NCBI GenBank assembly: GCA_028768525.1
Contig: CP054837.1
Location: forward strand, 3,344,001-3,408,000
Origin: Desulfobacter sp.
Lineage (GTDB): Bacteria > Desulfobacterota > Desulfobacteria > Desulfobacterales > Desulfobacteraceae
Direction: 5' to 3'
DNA length: 64,000 nt
Shown: in pieces, positions 52,200-62,000 of the stretch
Layout of the letters: each line of letters begins with the position of its first letter
How positions within the stretch are numbered: position 1 is the first letter of the stretch
Notes under the pieces: model-generated
Told to the model about the DNA's origin: nothing
Databases searched by the model: none
The model's input: only the letters and a program-made list of their open reading frames with translations
Translations under genes and position numbers: made by a program

Positions 52200-53608
52200 C
52201 CGCACAGATTCTTGTTGTTGATGATGAAAAGGATATGACCCGCCTGCTGCAGCGCACCCTGGAGCCGGAGCTGGACTGCGACGTAACCATGGCCTTTTCA
52301 GGAGAAATGGCCATGAATGTCGTGGAGCAGGCCGACACCCTTTTCGACCTGGTGATCAGCGATATCCGCATGCCCGGCATGGACGGGTTTGAGCTGCTGG
52401 CGCGGTTGAAACAGCACAGCCCGGACCTCACCGTGGTCATGCTCACCGCCTACGGCAACATTGAATCAGCAGTGACCGCCATTAAAAAAGGGGCCTATGA
52501 TTTTATTGCCAAACCCTTTGACCAGGATGAAATCATATTTAAGATCGGAAAGGCCCTGGAACGCAGCCGCCTGCTCAATGAAAACAAGCGGCTCCAGCAG
52601 GCCTGCCAAAAAACACCCCTGCCCCTCATCGGCCAGAGCCCGGCCATGGAAAAGGTGTTTGAGAAAATCTCCCTGGTGGCCGGTTCCGACGTCACCGTGC
52701 TCATCACCGGAGAGTCCGGAACGGGCAAAGACCTGACGGCCCGTTCCATCCATACCCTGAGCAACAGAAAGGGCAAACCCTATATCCCGGTGAACTGCCC
52801 CACCATTCCCGAACACATCCTGGAAAGCGAATTGTTCGGGTATAAAAAGGGGGCGTTTACCAATGCCTACCGGGATAAAACAGGCCTCTTCCAGGAGGCC
52901 GACAAGGGGACCATTTTCCTGGATGAAATCGGTGATGTGGGCCCCTCCATCCAGACCAAGCTGCTGCGGGTGATCCAGGAAAAAGAGGTCAAGCCCCTGG
53001 GAGATACCCGGGTGGACCGGGTGGATGTGCGGATCATCGCCTCCACCAACCAGGACCTGAAACAGAAAATTGCAGACAAAGAATTCAGGGAGGATTTTTT
53101 CTACCGCCTTTCAGTGATTACCATTGAACTGCCGCCCCTGAGGGACCGGATTACGGATATCCCCCTGCTCTGCGACCACCTCCTGGCCAAGCATTGTGAA
53201 AAGTTGAACAAACCGTCCAGGCGCTTGTCGGAAAACGTGCTGGACCTGCTCATGAAGCAGCCCTGGCCGGGCAATGTCCGGGAACTGGAAAATGTTCTGG
53301 TCCAGGGGATTCTTTATTCCGAAGACGAAACCATCCGCCGGGCCAATATCCCGGCCAGCATCCTCACCGGCGGAGACGGGCCCGACAACACCTGCGGCAG
53401 CCTTGACGGCGAGACGGGAAAACTTCCTTACAAGGCGGCCAAGGAGAAAATCCTCACCCGGTTCAACCACAATTATATCGGGGCCATGCTCACCATGACC
53501 GGGGGCAATATCACCCAGGCGGCAAAACGCTGCGCCATGGACCGCCAGGCCCTGCAGCAGATCATGAAGCGGTACGATATCGACCCGGACCGGTACCGGG
53601 GGAAATAG
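52196..53608 (+). CDS. NtrC-type response regulator with altered GAFTGA loop
   Basis: 470 aa. The receiver has D9/D10 and phosphoacceptor D56 (VISDIRMPGMDG). The AAA+ domain has GESGTGKDLTARSIH, GTIFLDEIGD and FREDFFYRLSVITIELPPLRDR. The Fis-type HTH is ITQAAKRCAMDRQALQQIMKRY. The sigma-54-contacting loop reads GAFTNA (LFGYKKGAFTNA) instead of GAFTGA, so how well it activates sigma-54 is open. Its place at the end of the 43-53 kb cluster makes it a candidate for the activator of the promoters at 43209 and 26162, together with the GAF-type activator at 15409. Confidence 0.93.
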   Translation: MTAQILVVDDEKDMTRLLQRTLEPELDCDVTMAFSGEMAMNVVEQADTLFDLVISDIRMPGMDGFELLARLKQHSPDLTVVMLTAYGNIESAVTAIKKGAYDFIAKPFDQDEIIFKIGKALERSRLLNENKRLQQACQKTPLPLIGQSPAMEKVFEKISLVAGSDVTVLITGESGTGKDLTARSIHTLSNRKGKPYIPVNCPTIPEHILESELFGYKKGAFTNAYRDKTGLFQEADKGTIFLDEIGDVGPSIQTKLLRVIQEKEVKPLGDTRVDRVDVRIIASTNQDLKQKIADKEFREDFFYRLSVITIELPPLRDRITDIPLLCDHLLAKHCEKLNKPSRRLSENVLDLLMKQPWPGNVRELENVLVQGILYSEDETIRRANIPASILTGGDGPDNTCGSLDGETGKLPYKAAKEKILTRFNHNYIGAMLTMTGGNITQAAKRCAMDRQALQQIMKRYDIDPDRYRGK

Positions 53609-53635
53609 CCTTCCCGCCGGGAAGGCCCGCTATTT
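53604..53635 (+). terminator. Hairpin after the NtrC-type gene
   Basis: CTTCCC-GCC-GGGAAG extends through AATAG and GCTATT flanks, followed by TTTCGTC. It ends the kinase/regulator transcript and faces the convergent TRAP operon. Confidence 0.6.
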
Positions 53636-53658
53636 TCGTCAATTCTGAAGGTCTCCAT

Positions 53659-54975
53659 TCAGTACATAAGGTTGGGCAGGAAGAGAATTATCCAGGGGCA
53701 GCAGACTAAAATCAACACCCCTAGCATCACGGCCATAAGAAAAGGCGTGATGCCCTTGAATATCTTTTCCAGGCGCACCGGTTCCGCCAGTACATTTTTG
53801 GCCACCCCGTAGACCACATAGACATTGATGCCCACGGGCGGGGTGATGACCCCCATCTCCGTGACCATGACCACGATCACCCCGAACCATACGGGATCGA
53901 ACCCCAGTTCCATGACCACGGGAAAGAAGATGGGCACGGTGAGGGTGACAAAGGCCAGGGCATCCATGAAGCAGCCCCCTATAAAGTAGATGAGGATAAT
54001 CACCCCCATGACCAGGACCGGTGACATGTTCAGCCCGCCGACCCAGTCGGCGATCTCAAAGGGGATCCGGGTGACGGCCAGGAATTTGCCGAAGATCACG
54101 GCGCCGGTGATGAGCATGAGGACCATGCAGGAGGTCTGCAGGGTTTCCATCAGGGATTTGACAAAGCCTTTCCAGGTGATCTGCTTTCTTGCAACGGCAA
54201 TGGCCAGCACCCCGAAGGCGCCCACGGCGGCGGCTTCGGTGGGGGTGAACAATCCATAGAAAATTCCGCCCACCACCAGGGCAAAGACGGCCAGGGTCTC
54301 CCCCAGCCCCATCAGGGCTTTGACTTTTTCGGACCAGGTAAAGGACTCCCCGGCCGGGCCCAGTTCCGGCGCCATGCGGCAGCGCAGGTAGATGGCCCCG
54401 ATAAAGAGCAGGGTCACCAGGATGGCCGGAAAGATGCCCGCCACAAAGAGCTGGCCGATGGACTGTTCCGTGAGGATGCCGTAGATGATGAGCACCACCG
54501 AGGGGGGCATGATCATGCCGATGCCCCCGCCCGAGGCCACGGCCCCGGTGGACAGCTCGTCATCATAGCCGAAGCGCTTCATCTCGGGAAGCCCCACCGT
54601 GGCCATGGTGGCGGCGGTGGCCGGACTGGAGCCGCAGACCGCCCCGAAGGCGGTGCAGGCGGACACCGTGGCCATGGCAAGACCTCCCCTGACGGCGCCT
54701 AAAAATTTGTATCCCGCATCGTAGAGCCGTTTGGAAATGCCCGAGTTGAACCCCAGCTGTCCCATGAGGATGAACAACGGGATGGTGGTCAGGTCATAGG
54801 AGGCAAAGGTTTCAAATACATTTCTGGACAAAAGGACCAGTCCGGCCTCGGGGGAGATCATCAGGGAGAAGCCGCCAAATCCCACCAGGGCCATGACAAA
54901 GGCCACGGGCATCCGGGTGGTGAACATGAGAAGCATAATGAAAATGCCGGCAATGCCGGCCAGGATGGGGCTCAT
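53659..54975 (-). CDS. TRAP transporter large membrane subunit (DctM)
   Basis: 438 aa with about 12 helices. DctM features are visible: a start of IFIMLLMFTTRMPVAFVMALVGFGG, then FILMGQLGFNSGISKRLYDAGYKFLGAVRGGL, GSSPATAATMATVGLPEM and MPPSVVLIIYGILTEQSIG. It is the ion-coupled translocation channel for an organic acid. Last gene of the dctPQM-order operon; 5 bases separate it from DctQ. Confidence 0.95.
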   Translation of the reverse strand: MSPILAGIAGIFIMLLMFTTRMPVAFVMALVGFGGFSLMISPEAGLVLLSRNVFETFASYDLTTIPLFILMGQLGFNSGISKRLYDAGYKFLGAVRGGLAMATVSACTAFGAVCGSSPATAATMATVGLPEMKRFGYDDELSTGAVASGGGIGMIMPPSVVLIIYGILTEQSIGQLFVAGIFPAILVTLLFIGAIYLRCRMAPELGPAGESFTWSEKVKALMGLGETLAVFALVVGGIFYGLFTPTEAAAVGAFGVLAIAVARKQITWKGFVKSLMETLQTSCMVLMLITGAVIFGKFLAVTRIPFEIADWVGGLNMSPVLVMGVIILIYFIGGCFMDALAFVTLTVPIFFPVVMELGFDPVWFGVIVVMVTEMGVITPPVGINVYVVYGVAKNVLAEPVRLEKIFKGITPFLMAVMLGVLILVCCPWIILFLPNLMY

Positions 54976-54980
54976 CTGGA

Positions 54981-55466
54981 TCAGTATTCCTTTATCTGCT
55001 TGAGGGTGTCAACAATGCGCTGGAGGATGGTCACGGAAAAGATCCCAAGGCCCGAGGCCAGCAGAAAGACAATATAATGGACGGGGAGTTCCAGGTTCAT
55101 GGAGACCTCTCCGGTTTCCTTGAGGTCCCCGGAATAAAGGAACATCTGCCAGGCAATCACGGCAAAGAGCAGAAAACTCAGCACCCGGGTGCCCAGCTCG
55201 ACCCAGAGCCGGACCCTCGGGGGCAGAAAGCGTAGAAAAATTTCCACCCCCACATGGCCGTTGGCCTTGTAGGTGTGGGGCAGGGCCGCAGCCGCCACAA
55301 TGACGGCCAGGAACCCCACCAGCTCAACGGAGCCGAATACCGGATGTTTGAAAAAACGGCCCACCACATCAACAACGGTGAGGAGCATCATGGCGGTGAG
55401 GGCCAGTCCGCCGATGCCCCTGAGCATCCCGGAAAGAAAATCCTGCAGGTTAAATATATATTTCAT
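54981..55466 (-). CDS. TRAP transporter small membrane subunit (DctQ)
   Basis: 161 aa with four helices. The family pattern is seen in LTAMMLLTVVDVVGRFFKHPVFGSVELVGFLAVIVAAAALPHTYKANGHVGVEIF. It binds DctM to make the membrane part of the transporter. Four bases from the binding-protein gene. Confidence 0.93.
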   Translation of the reverse strand: MKYIFNLQDFLSGMLRGIGGLALTAMMLLTVVDVVGRFFKHPVFGSVELVGFLAVIVAAAALPHTYKANGHVGVEIFLRFLPPRVRLWVELGTRVLSFLLFAVIAWQMFLYSGDLKETGEVSMNLELPVHYIVFLLASGLGIFSVTILQRIVDTLKQIKEY

Positions 55467-55469
55467 GGA

Positions 55470-56465
55470 TTAGAGTTTCGTTTTAATGAAGTCAACAATG
55501 GCTTTCCCGTCCAGGCCTTTTTTGGCCACTTTTTGGATATAATTGTCGATGACCGGCCGGGCGGCTGCTTTCCATTTTTCCGACTCAGCCTCGGACTGGG
55601 CGATGACCTGGCCCCCTTTTTCCTTGAAAAATGCCAGGCCCTTGAGGTCTGATTCATCCCAGGCTTCACCGTGTTTGACCGCCCATTCCGCGTTGATGGC
55701 GGTGATGGTCTTCTGCTGGTCCGGGGTGAGCTTGGCCCATTTTCTTTTGTTCATGAATACGGCAAAGGTGGTGGTGTAGGCAGTGGAGTAATTCTGGACC
55801 ATGTAGTGGACCACCTCCCCCAGCTTCCAGCCCTTGTTGGATTCCATGGGATGGGAGGAGCCGTCCACCACGCCCTTTTGCAGCATCTGGTAACAGTCCC
55901 GCATGCTTTTGCCCACCGGAGAGGCCCCCAGGGCGGCCTGGACCAGGCCGGAGGTGCCCGTGCCCCGCAGCTTCATGCCCTTCAGGTCCTCAAGGCCGTT
56001 GACGGCCTTGTCCCGGGTGTGGATAAAGCCCGGGCCGTGGGCATGGAGAAACATGATCTGGGTGTCCTTGAACTCCTTGGGCGTGAATTCGTCCAGGACG
56101 GCGTTGGCCAGGGAGGTGGCCTGGACCCCGGAGGTATAGCCCATGGGCAGGTCAATGGCGGCGGCCACGGGGAAACGGCCCCGGGAATAGGCCAGAACCG
56201 TCATCCCGATGTCGGCGATGCCCTGTACCACTCCGTCGTAGGTTTGGGGGGCCTTGGTCAGGGTGCCGGCGGGAAAGTATTGGATGACAACTTCTCCCTT
56301 TGTCCGTTTTTCAACCTCTTTGCACCAGGATTCGGCCAGCTGGCTCTGGATATGGGTGGGCGGGAAAAAATTGGCGTACCGCAACTGGGTTTTTGCCCAG
56401 AGAGACGGGGCGGATAACAGGCAAAGGGCCAGAGTTGCACATAGAAAAACAGCTGTCCGCTTCAT
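55470..56465 (-). CDS. TRAP transporter solute-binding protein (DctP)
   Basis: 331 aa. A signal peptide ends PSLWAK. DctP hallmarks follow: LRYANFFPPTHIQSQLAESWCKEVEKRT, DGVVQGIADIG, and the carboxylate-gripping Arg in LKGMKLRGTGTSG. SSHPMESNKGWKLGEVV is the hinge region. The ligand is probably a mono- or dicarboxylate; the sequence does not say which. First gene of the operon. AGGT lies upstream, and the palindrome at 56495-56511 is in its promoter region. Confidence 0.93.
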   Translation of the reverse strand: MKRTAVFLCATLALCLLSAPSLWAKTQLRYANFFPPTHIQSQLAESWCKEVEKRTKGEVVIQYFPAGTLTKAPQTYDGVVQGIADIGMTVLAYSRGRFPVAAAIDLPMGYTSGVQATSLANAVLDEFTPKEFKDTQIMFLHAHGPGFIHTRDKAVNGLEDLKGMKLRGTGTSGLVQAALGASPVGKSMRDCYQMLQKGVVDGSSHPMESNKGWKLGEVVHYMVQNYSTAYTTTFAVFMNKRKWAKLTPDQQKTITAINAEWAVKHGEAWDESDLKGLAFFKEKGGQVIAQSEAESEKWKAAARPVIDNYIQKVAKKGLDGKAIVDFIKTKL

Positions 56466-56777
56466 GGAAAACCTCCGGTAAAATAGTTATATTGTAGCTG
56501 TAAGCCAGCTAAAAAGGATATCCTATAGTATCGGAGCAAAGGGGGGTGTCAAGGAAAAATTAAAGGGGGGGCTGAAGAACCGGTGAAAAATTGGTTGAGC
56601 GGTCAACAATGCCAATTTTAAAGGGGTTTCGGTCCTTGGGTAAGACCGGTATCGATGAAGATTTTAGCTATTTTCCAGCTAAATTAAAGCTGTGTGTCGC
56701 GGCCTGTTTGGGTGGCCGTTCAAGCCGAAAAAAAAATACGGCCCGGATTCGGCCGGAAAAACCTGAAAATTGCCGGG
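56466..56777. other. Intergenic region with two similar palindromes
   Basis: No gene is visible. TAGCTG-TAAGC-CAGCTA (56495-56511) and TTTAGCT-ATTTTCC-AGCTAAA (56663-56683) share TAGCT...AGCTA arms and lie upstream of the TRAP operon. They are likely operators for a regulator not in this window. G-runs and AT-rich stretches lie between them; no RNA fold is convincing. Confidence 0.5.
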
Positions 56778-58517
56778 TCAACTAATTTTTCTTCCAGGGG
56801 CGGCGGGATCATCTTCGCCGGAGAGAATCATCAGGGTGAGGTCGTCGGACCGGGGGGATAGTTTTTCCCTGCATTTTTCCTGCATCCACCGGGTCTGTTC
56901 CCGGATGGGCAGGTCCCCGGACTGGACCAGCCAGCGTAAAAAACCTTTGAATCCAAGGGGGGCAGCGTTTTTTTCCTCCGCTGTGGTCTGCTTTCCTTCG
57001 GTGAAACCGTCGGTGTAGAGCACCAGGCGGCTGCCGGCGATGTCCAGGGGCTGGGCCACGGGGCTGGCCTGGGGCAGCACCCCCAGGGGCGGGCCCGCCG
57101 GGTTGACCCGGGTGATCTTGCCCGCCCGGATGAGCATGGGGGGAACATGGCCCATATTGATGAGGGCCGCTTGGCGGCGTTCCGGGTCCAGCCGTCCTCC
57201 GGCAAAGGTGACGAACATGCCCCGGACAGCGGTTTCATAGAGTTCTGTATTCATCATTTCCACCACCCGTCCCATATCCTCTTCCAGTTTGCACAGGCAC
57301 CTGAACAGGGAGATGGCCTTGGCCATGAGCAGGGCGGCTGCCGTACCCTTTCCGGATACATCGCCGATACAGAAGCCGATGTCCCCGGAAGGGAGGTGGA
57401 AAAAATCGTAAAAATCCCCAGAAAGGTGGTAGGCGGCCAGGTTGAAGGCGGCAATCTGGGGGAACCGTCCGGGCTCAGGCTGGAGGCTTTTCTGGATCTC
57501 CCGGGCCACCCCCAGCTCGGTCTGGAGGCGGTGGGCATATTCGTCCCGCTGTTTCAGGGAATGCTGGAGTTTCCATGTTAATTCCCGGTAGGTGATATTG
57601 TCTTCCACCAGCTTCTGGCCGGCCTGGCTCATGATGGTGTTGAAATCTGTCTGGGGACCGGGCTGGATGGCCATGGGGCCGGTGATTGTTTCAACCAGGT
57701 CCGGCAGCCGGGAGAGAAGGATGGTTATTTCCTCTGCATCCAGGCCGAATAACTGCCTGCCCCGCTGTTCAACCAGGGTCAGGGCCCTGGCCTTGTCATG
57801 GCAGGTGTAGACGGCGTTGCACAGGTCGGCCAGGTGAATGATCGCCGGCAGCCCCAGAGGGGACGGTCCATCGGGCCTGTCCCGGCGGCGGTCGAATGCC
57901 GTATGGTGGGCCTGGATGGCATCCACATAGGCCTGGGGCAGTCCCCATTTGGCCGCCAGGAGGCCGCCCATACGGTCGTGGGTGGTCCGGAACAGGGATT
58001 TTTCCATCCGCCGCCGGTCCTCCGGTAGATTGGGCCGGAGCAGGGGCCACCGGTCCGCCTTGGCCGGCTCCAGGAAAAACAGGGCCAGCAGGCCGATATC
58101 CAGCAGCATGCCGGCGGAAAAGGCCTCATCATCGGATTCTCCGGCCATCCTGGCCAGCTCCCTGGCGACAGCCCCCCGGCGGACGGAATCCGTCCAGAAT
58201 CCGTTGATGTCAAAGCCGGGTATGGAATGCTCGGCAAAGGTTTCCTTGACGGCAAAGCAGAGTACCAGGCTCCGGATCTGTTTCAGTCCCAGGGCCGTGA
58301 GCGCGTGGGGGATGCTGGAGATCCGTTCCCTGAATCCGAAAAAGGCCGAGTTGACCAGGCCCAGAAGCTGGATGGTCAGGGCCGGGTTGACGGAAATCAG
58401 CCGGCCCAGGATTTCAAAGTCTGCATCCTCTTTAAGGGCATAACGGATCACGGCCATGATGCCCTGGTCGGGCATGGGCAGGTTTTCCGGCTGTATCTGG
58501 GAATAGAACGGTTTCAT
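56778..58517 (-). CDS. HDOD-SpoIIE fusion: signalling protein phosphatase
   Basis: 579 aa. The N-terminal HDOD domain fills about 1-270 (VNPALTIQLLGLVNSAFFGF, ALTALGLKQIRSLVL). A short coiled linker (about 300-345, KLQHSLKQRDEYAHRLQTELGVAREIQKSLQPEP) leads to a PP2C/SpoIIE phosphatase domain with SGDFYDFFHLPSGDIGFCIGDVSGKGTAAALLMA, LINMGHVPPMLI and LYTDGFTEGKQ. It would dephosphorylate a Ser/Thr phosphoprotein such as an anti-anti-sigma factor. The kinase/STAS partners are not in the window. Monocistronic. Confidence 0.92.
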   Translation of the reverse strand: MKPFYSQIQPENLPMPDQGIMAVIRYALKEDADFEILGRLISVNPALTIQLLGLVNSAFFGFRERISSIPHALTALGLKQIRSLVLCFAVKETFAEHSIPGFDINGFWTDSVRRGAVARELARMAGESDDEAFSAGMLLDIGLLALFFLEPAKADRWPLLRPNLPEDRRRMEKSLFRTTHDRMGGLLAAKWGLPQAYVDAIQAHHTAFDRRRDRPDGPSPLGLPAIIHLADLCNAVYTCHDKARALTLVEQRGRQLFGLDAEEITILLSRLPDLVETITGPMAIQPGPQTDFNTIMSQAGQKLVEDNITYRELTWKLQHSLKQRDEYAHRLQTELGVAREIQKSLQPEPGRFPQIAAFNLAAYHLSGDFYDFFHLPSGDIGFCIGDVSGKGTAAALLMAKAISLFRCLCKLEEDMGRVVEMMNTELYETAVRGMFVTFAGGRLDPERRQAALINMGHVPPMLIRAGKITRVNPAGPPLGVLPQASPVAQPLDIAGSRLVLYTDGFTEGKQTTAEEKNAAPLGFKGFLRWLVQSGDLPIREQTRWMQEKCREKLSPRSDDLTLMILSGEDDPAAPGRKIS

Positions 58518-58604
58518 AAGCCCGTTCAGTGTACCTGTTTAAGGGGCTGCTGTCATCCTTTGTTTTCAGCAACGCCCGGTGGCTGTTTTCAGGATGGCCC
58601 CGGT

Positions 58605-59015
58605 TTATTCCCGGGACCCTTCCTTGAGTTCCCGGCGCTTGTGGCTGGGAAGCATGGTGATTGCCTCCTCCAGGCCCTTGCCGGAGAAGACGATCAACCT
58701 ATGGGCAATCCAGAATCCGTTTTCATCTTTTTGTTCCAAAAAGACCCGGGCGGGCTGGCCGACTTTGATATAGCGCCTGGGCACCCGGAACAGGACGGGA
58801 TTGCCCTGGCCGTCCCTCTGGCCTTCATCCAGCCACAGGGATTTGATCTTGGTGATGGTGAAATCGCCAAGCTGAATCATGGTGCCGTTGTCATCGACTT
58901 CGGAAACGATGTCGACAAATGTCTGGTATTCGTCTCCGGTCTCCTCCCCCAGGGCCGGGCCGGCCAGGAGAAGGCCCAGGACGGATATGAAAATTATTTT
59001 TTTAATCCAGGTCAT
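58605..59015 (-). CDS. Exported protein, unknown function
   Basis: 136 aa. A signal peptide (IIFISVLGLLLAGPALG) is followed by a small beta-rich domain (TFVDIVSEVDDNGTMIQLGDF, VGQPARVFLEQKDENGFWIAHRLIVF). It lies 11 bases after the PilY1-like gene in the same direction, so it is probably the last gene of the pilus operon. A role in assembly or as a periplasmic helper is a guess. Confidence 0.65.
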   Translation of the reverse strand: MTWIKKIIFISVLGLLLAGPALGEETGDEYQTFVDIVSEVDDNGTMIQLGDFTITKIKSLWLDEGQRDGQGNPVLFRVPRRYIKVGQPARVFLEQKDENGFWIAHRLIVFSGKGLEEAITMLPSHKRRELKEGSRE

Positions 59016-59026
59016 CTCTGTCCCCT

Positions 59027-62000
59027 TTATTTGAATTGTTGCTGCCAGGCTTTCAGCCGGGCCCCCATCCCTTTTTCGTTAAAGGGTATGGCGGTAACGG
59101 GCTGGCCGTCCGGGCTGCCGTTGGTGGTTCCCACAAATCCGACGGTATTGTAACGGACAATCTGTCCAGAGGGTTTTCCCGCTGCAACAAAATAGCCGAC
59201 GGTTTCATGGATATTGCCGTCCTTATCCACCACCTGGTGCCCCTTGCCTTTGAACACCTCTTCTTCCTTGGGGGCACCGGTTTCCCAGTCCACGGCCATG
59301 ATCCAGGTATCTCCGCTGCCTTCACAGACATCGTCATCGGGTATGAAGGTGGTGAATTTCACCGTGCCCGATGACACCGATGGCTGGCTGAGTACCCGCT
59401 CGCTGGCGGTGACACCGGAAGCCAGTTTAATGACCCAGGATTTTTTGTCGGGGTTGCAGACGCTGTTGATTCCGGGGTTGTCGCAGGTCAGGGTCCTGTA
59501 CCGCCTCTGGTCCTTGGTGTCAATGACCCCGTCCTTGTTGATGTCGATCTTGTCCCCCTCTTGGTTTAGGGCGTATCCCTCAACAATATTGGCGGTGTAG
59601 GAGACCAGTTCCGGCCGGGTATAAGGGGAGGCTTTGGAAGCCCCGGGATCGAAGAGGCCGAAAAAGTATTGCTGGAATCCGGTGGATTTGTCCAACTGGG
59701 TTTCATATTGGCCGGTGCCGAAATAGATCCAGTAATCGGAACCGCCGGCATAGGCGGCGGCGGGTTTGGACAGCGCCGGGGTGCTGCGGTCTGTCTTTTT
59801 GGCGTCGAAAAACAATTGGGATACCGGCATCTGGTCGTAGCCGATGTCTTTTATCCGGTAGAGATTGCCGTATTGGTTTCCCACATAAACCCGGTCGGAT
59901 ATATAATCGTTGTTATGGGTATCCATGGCCAGGGGAATGCCGGCGCTGTCGTTTTTCAGTGTGGCGGCGGAGAGTTTGAGCCTGCTGGTTTTGTTGCCGC
60001 CGGCGTCCAGCCAGACCTTGTTCATGTTCCAGGCATCCACGGCAAAAAGATAGGCTTCCTTGTCGGCCTGGGCCGGGTCGGTCAAGGCGTTGCCGGAGCC
60101 GAAAAGGGTGGCCCAGCCGCTGCCGCCGGAACTGGTGTGGAGCCGGGTGGTTTCGGGCAGTGAGGTGGCTTTTCCCAGTTCAGGGTCGGTGAATTCCCAA
60201 AGGTATTCCGACCGGACCGGTACACTGGTGGAATCGATGATTTTATTGGGTGCGTTAAAGCTTTCCCCGAAGGTAATGTCTATGGCGAAAAAGGCACTTC
60301 CCCCCCTGCCCAGGCCGGTGGTGAGAATGGTCCGCCACCCCTTTGAGCCGGTATAAATGTCTGCGGGCCTCGGAGACCCGTCCAGGAGGAACCGGTGGCA
60401 GTATGTGGAAGAGCATCTGTCTGCTTTGGGGTTGGTCACGGCTTCGGCCAGCTTGACTCTCACCGCCCGGGGATAGAACCGCCATTTTTCCACCCCGTCG
60501 GAGAGGCTGAAGGCGTGGAGCGCACCGTCGTTGGCCGCAACATAGGCGGTCTCGTCCCGGTTCATGATGGCGCTGCTGTATTTAAAGGTGTCGAAATAGT
60601 CGTCAAACCTGTATTGGTAGGGCGGAAGACCGACGATGGCGGGTGAGGAATTGATGATATCCCCCATGGCCAGCTGGCAGGCGGATTTTTTGGCATCCGG
60701 GGAGAGGGTCGGATGGAACCCGGCCACACCGCTTGAGGAGGCATCATCATAAATGAACCAGTGATTGGTATTTGCCGGCATTACTGTTTCGGCGTTCCAC
60801 AGGGCACTGGTTTCAAGCGCGCCGGTGAATTTATTGAATTTTGTGGCGGTGATGTTGCCGGTCCAGTCCGAGGCGTCAAAAGAGGAGGTCAGCAGGACGG
60901 CCCCGTTGTCCGTTGCCGTTGTGGCCGCAGGCGAGGCCCCGTGGAAGATCTGGGATTTCACATTGGAGACGATGTCATTCATGGCCTTGATGAAGTCCGT
61001 GCGGGTGGTGGCCATGAATGGAACGGTTTTGCCGCTGCTGTTCTTTTTGTGAAGGCTGTAGAGATAATCCGAATCACTGGCGTTGCCGGCTGTGGTCATC
61101 TTGTTTACAATCCGCTGCAGCTGGGTGGCGTCGGACAGGCCGAAGCCCACGGTGACCACACTGATTTCCTCTTTGATCAGGTCGTCCATGACCTTGTCTA
61201 TGGTGGTGTTACTGGTATCCACGTTGCCGTATCCGTCGGTGATCAGAACGATGATCCTGGGCTGGCAGGAAAGTTTTGAATACAATTCCTTGTAGTGGCC
61301 GTCCTGCCGCAGACTTTTAAAATATTTCAGCCCGGCCCTGAGGGCGGGAACAAGGGGGGTGTTTCCCTTGGGATAACCGTCGTCGGCCTTGTCCTGGAGG
61401 GCATCCTGGTGGGCCTGGTCATGTTCGTGGACACCGACCCGGAAATTGGTGTAATCCTTTTTATAGGTATGGCCGTCCAGGCTGCTGCCGGTCCAGGTGG
61501 CAAAGCCCCAGGCAATACTCCGGTCTTCAAACACCTCTTCGATAACATCTTCGGCGATGTCTATCCGCCGCTGGTATTGGCCCCAGGCGATCTGCACCGA
61601 GGTTTTCATGCTGCCGGAGGTATCCAGCATCACCATGACCCCCGGATTGACCAGGCTTTCTGCGTAGAGGGGAATCTCCCCGCAGGAGGCTGTAGAGGGG
61701 GCCTCTTTGACCAGGAGGGTGACAGGAATCTTGACCGGGGCGTTTGAGGCGCTGCCGGTGATGGTCAACTCCGCATTGTGGATCCCGTCGGAAAGCCCGG
61801 TGGTATTGAAATTGACGGTCAGGGTATGGGTGTCGCCCGGCGCCAGGTCCGGTATGTCTGTATGGTCAACGGAGACCCAGGACTGGTTGCTGGATATCTT
61901 TGCGCCGGTGGAGGTGATGCCGGCAGCGGCGTTGGTAAGGGTGATATTTACCGGATCTGCATTATACCCTTCAAAGGTGGTGGGTCCCAGATTGGTGGGG

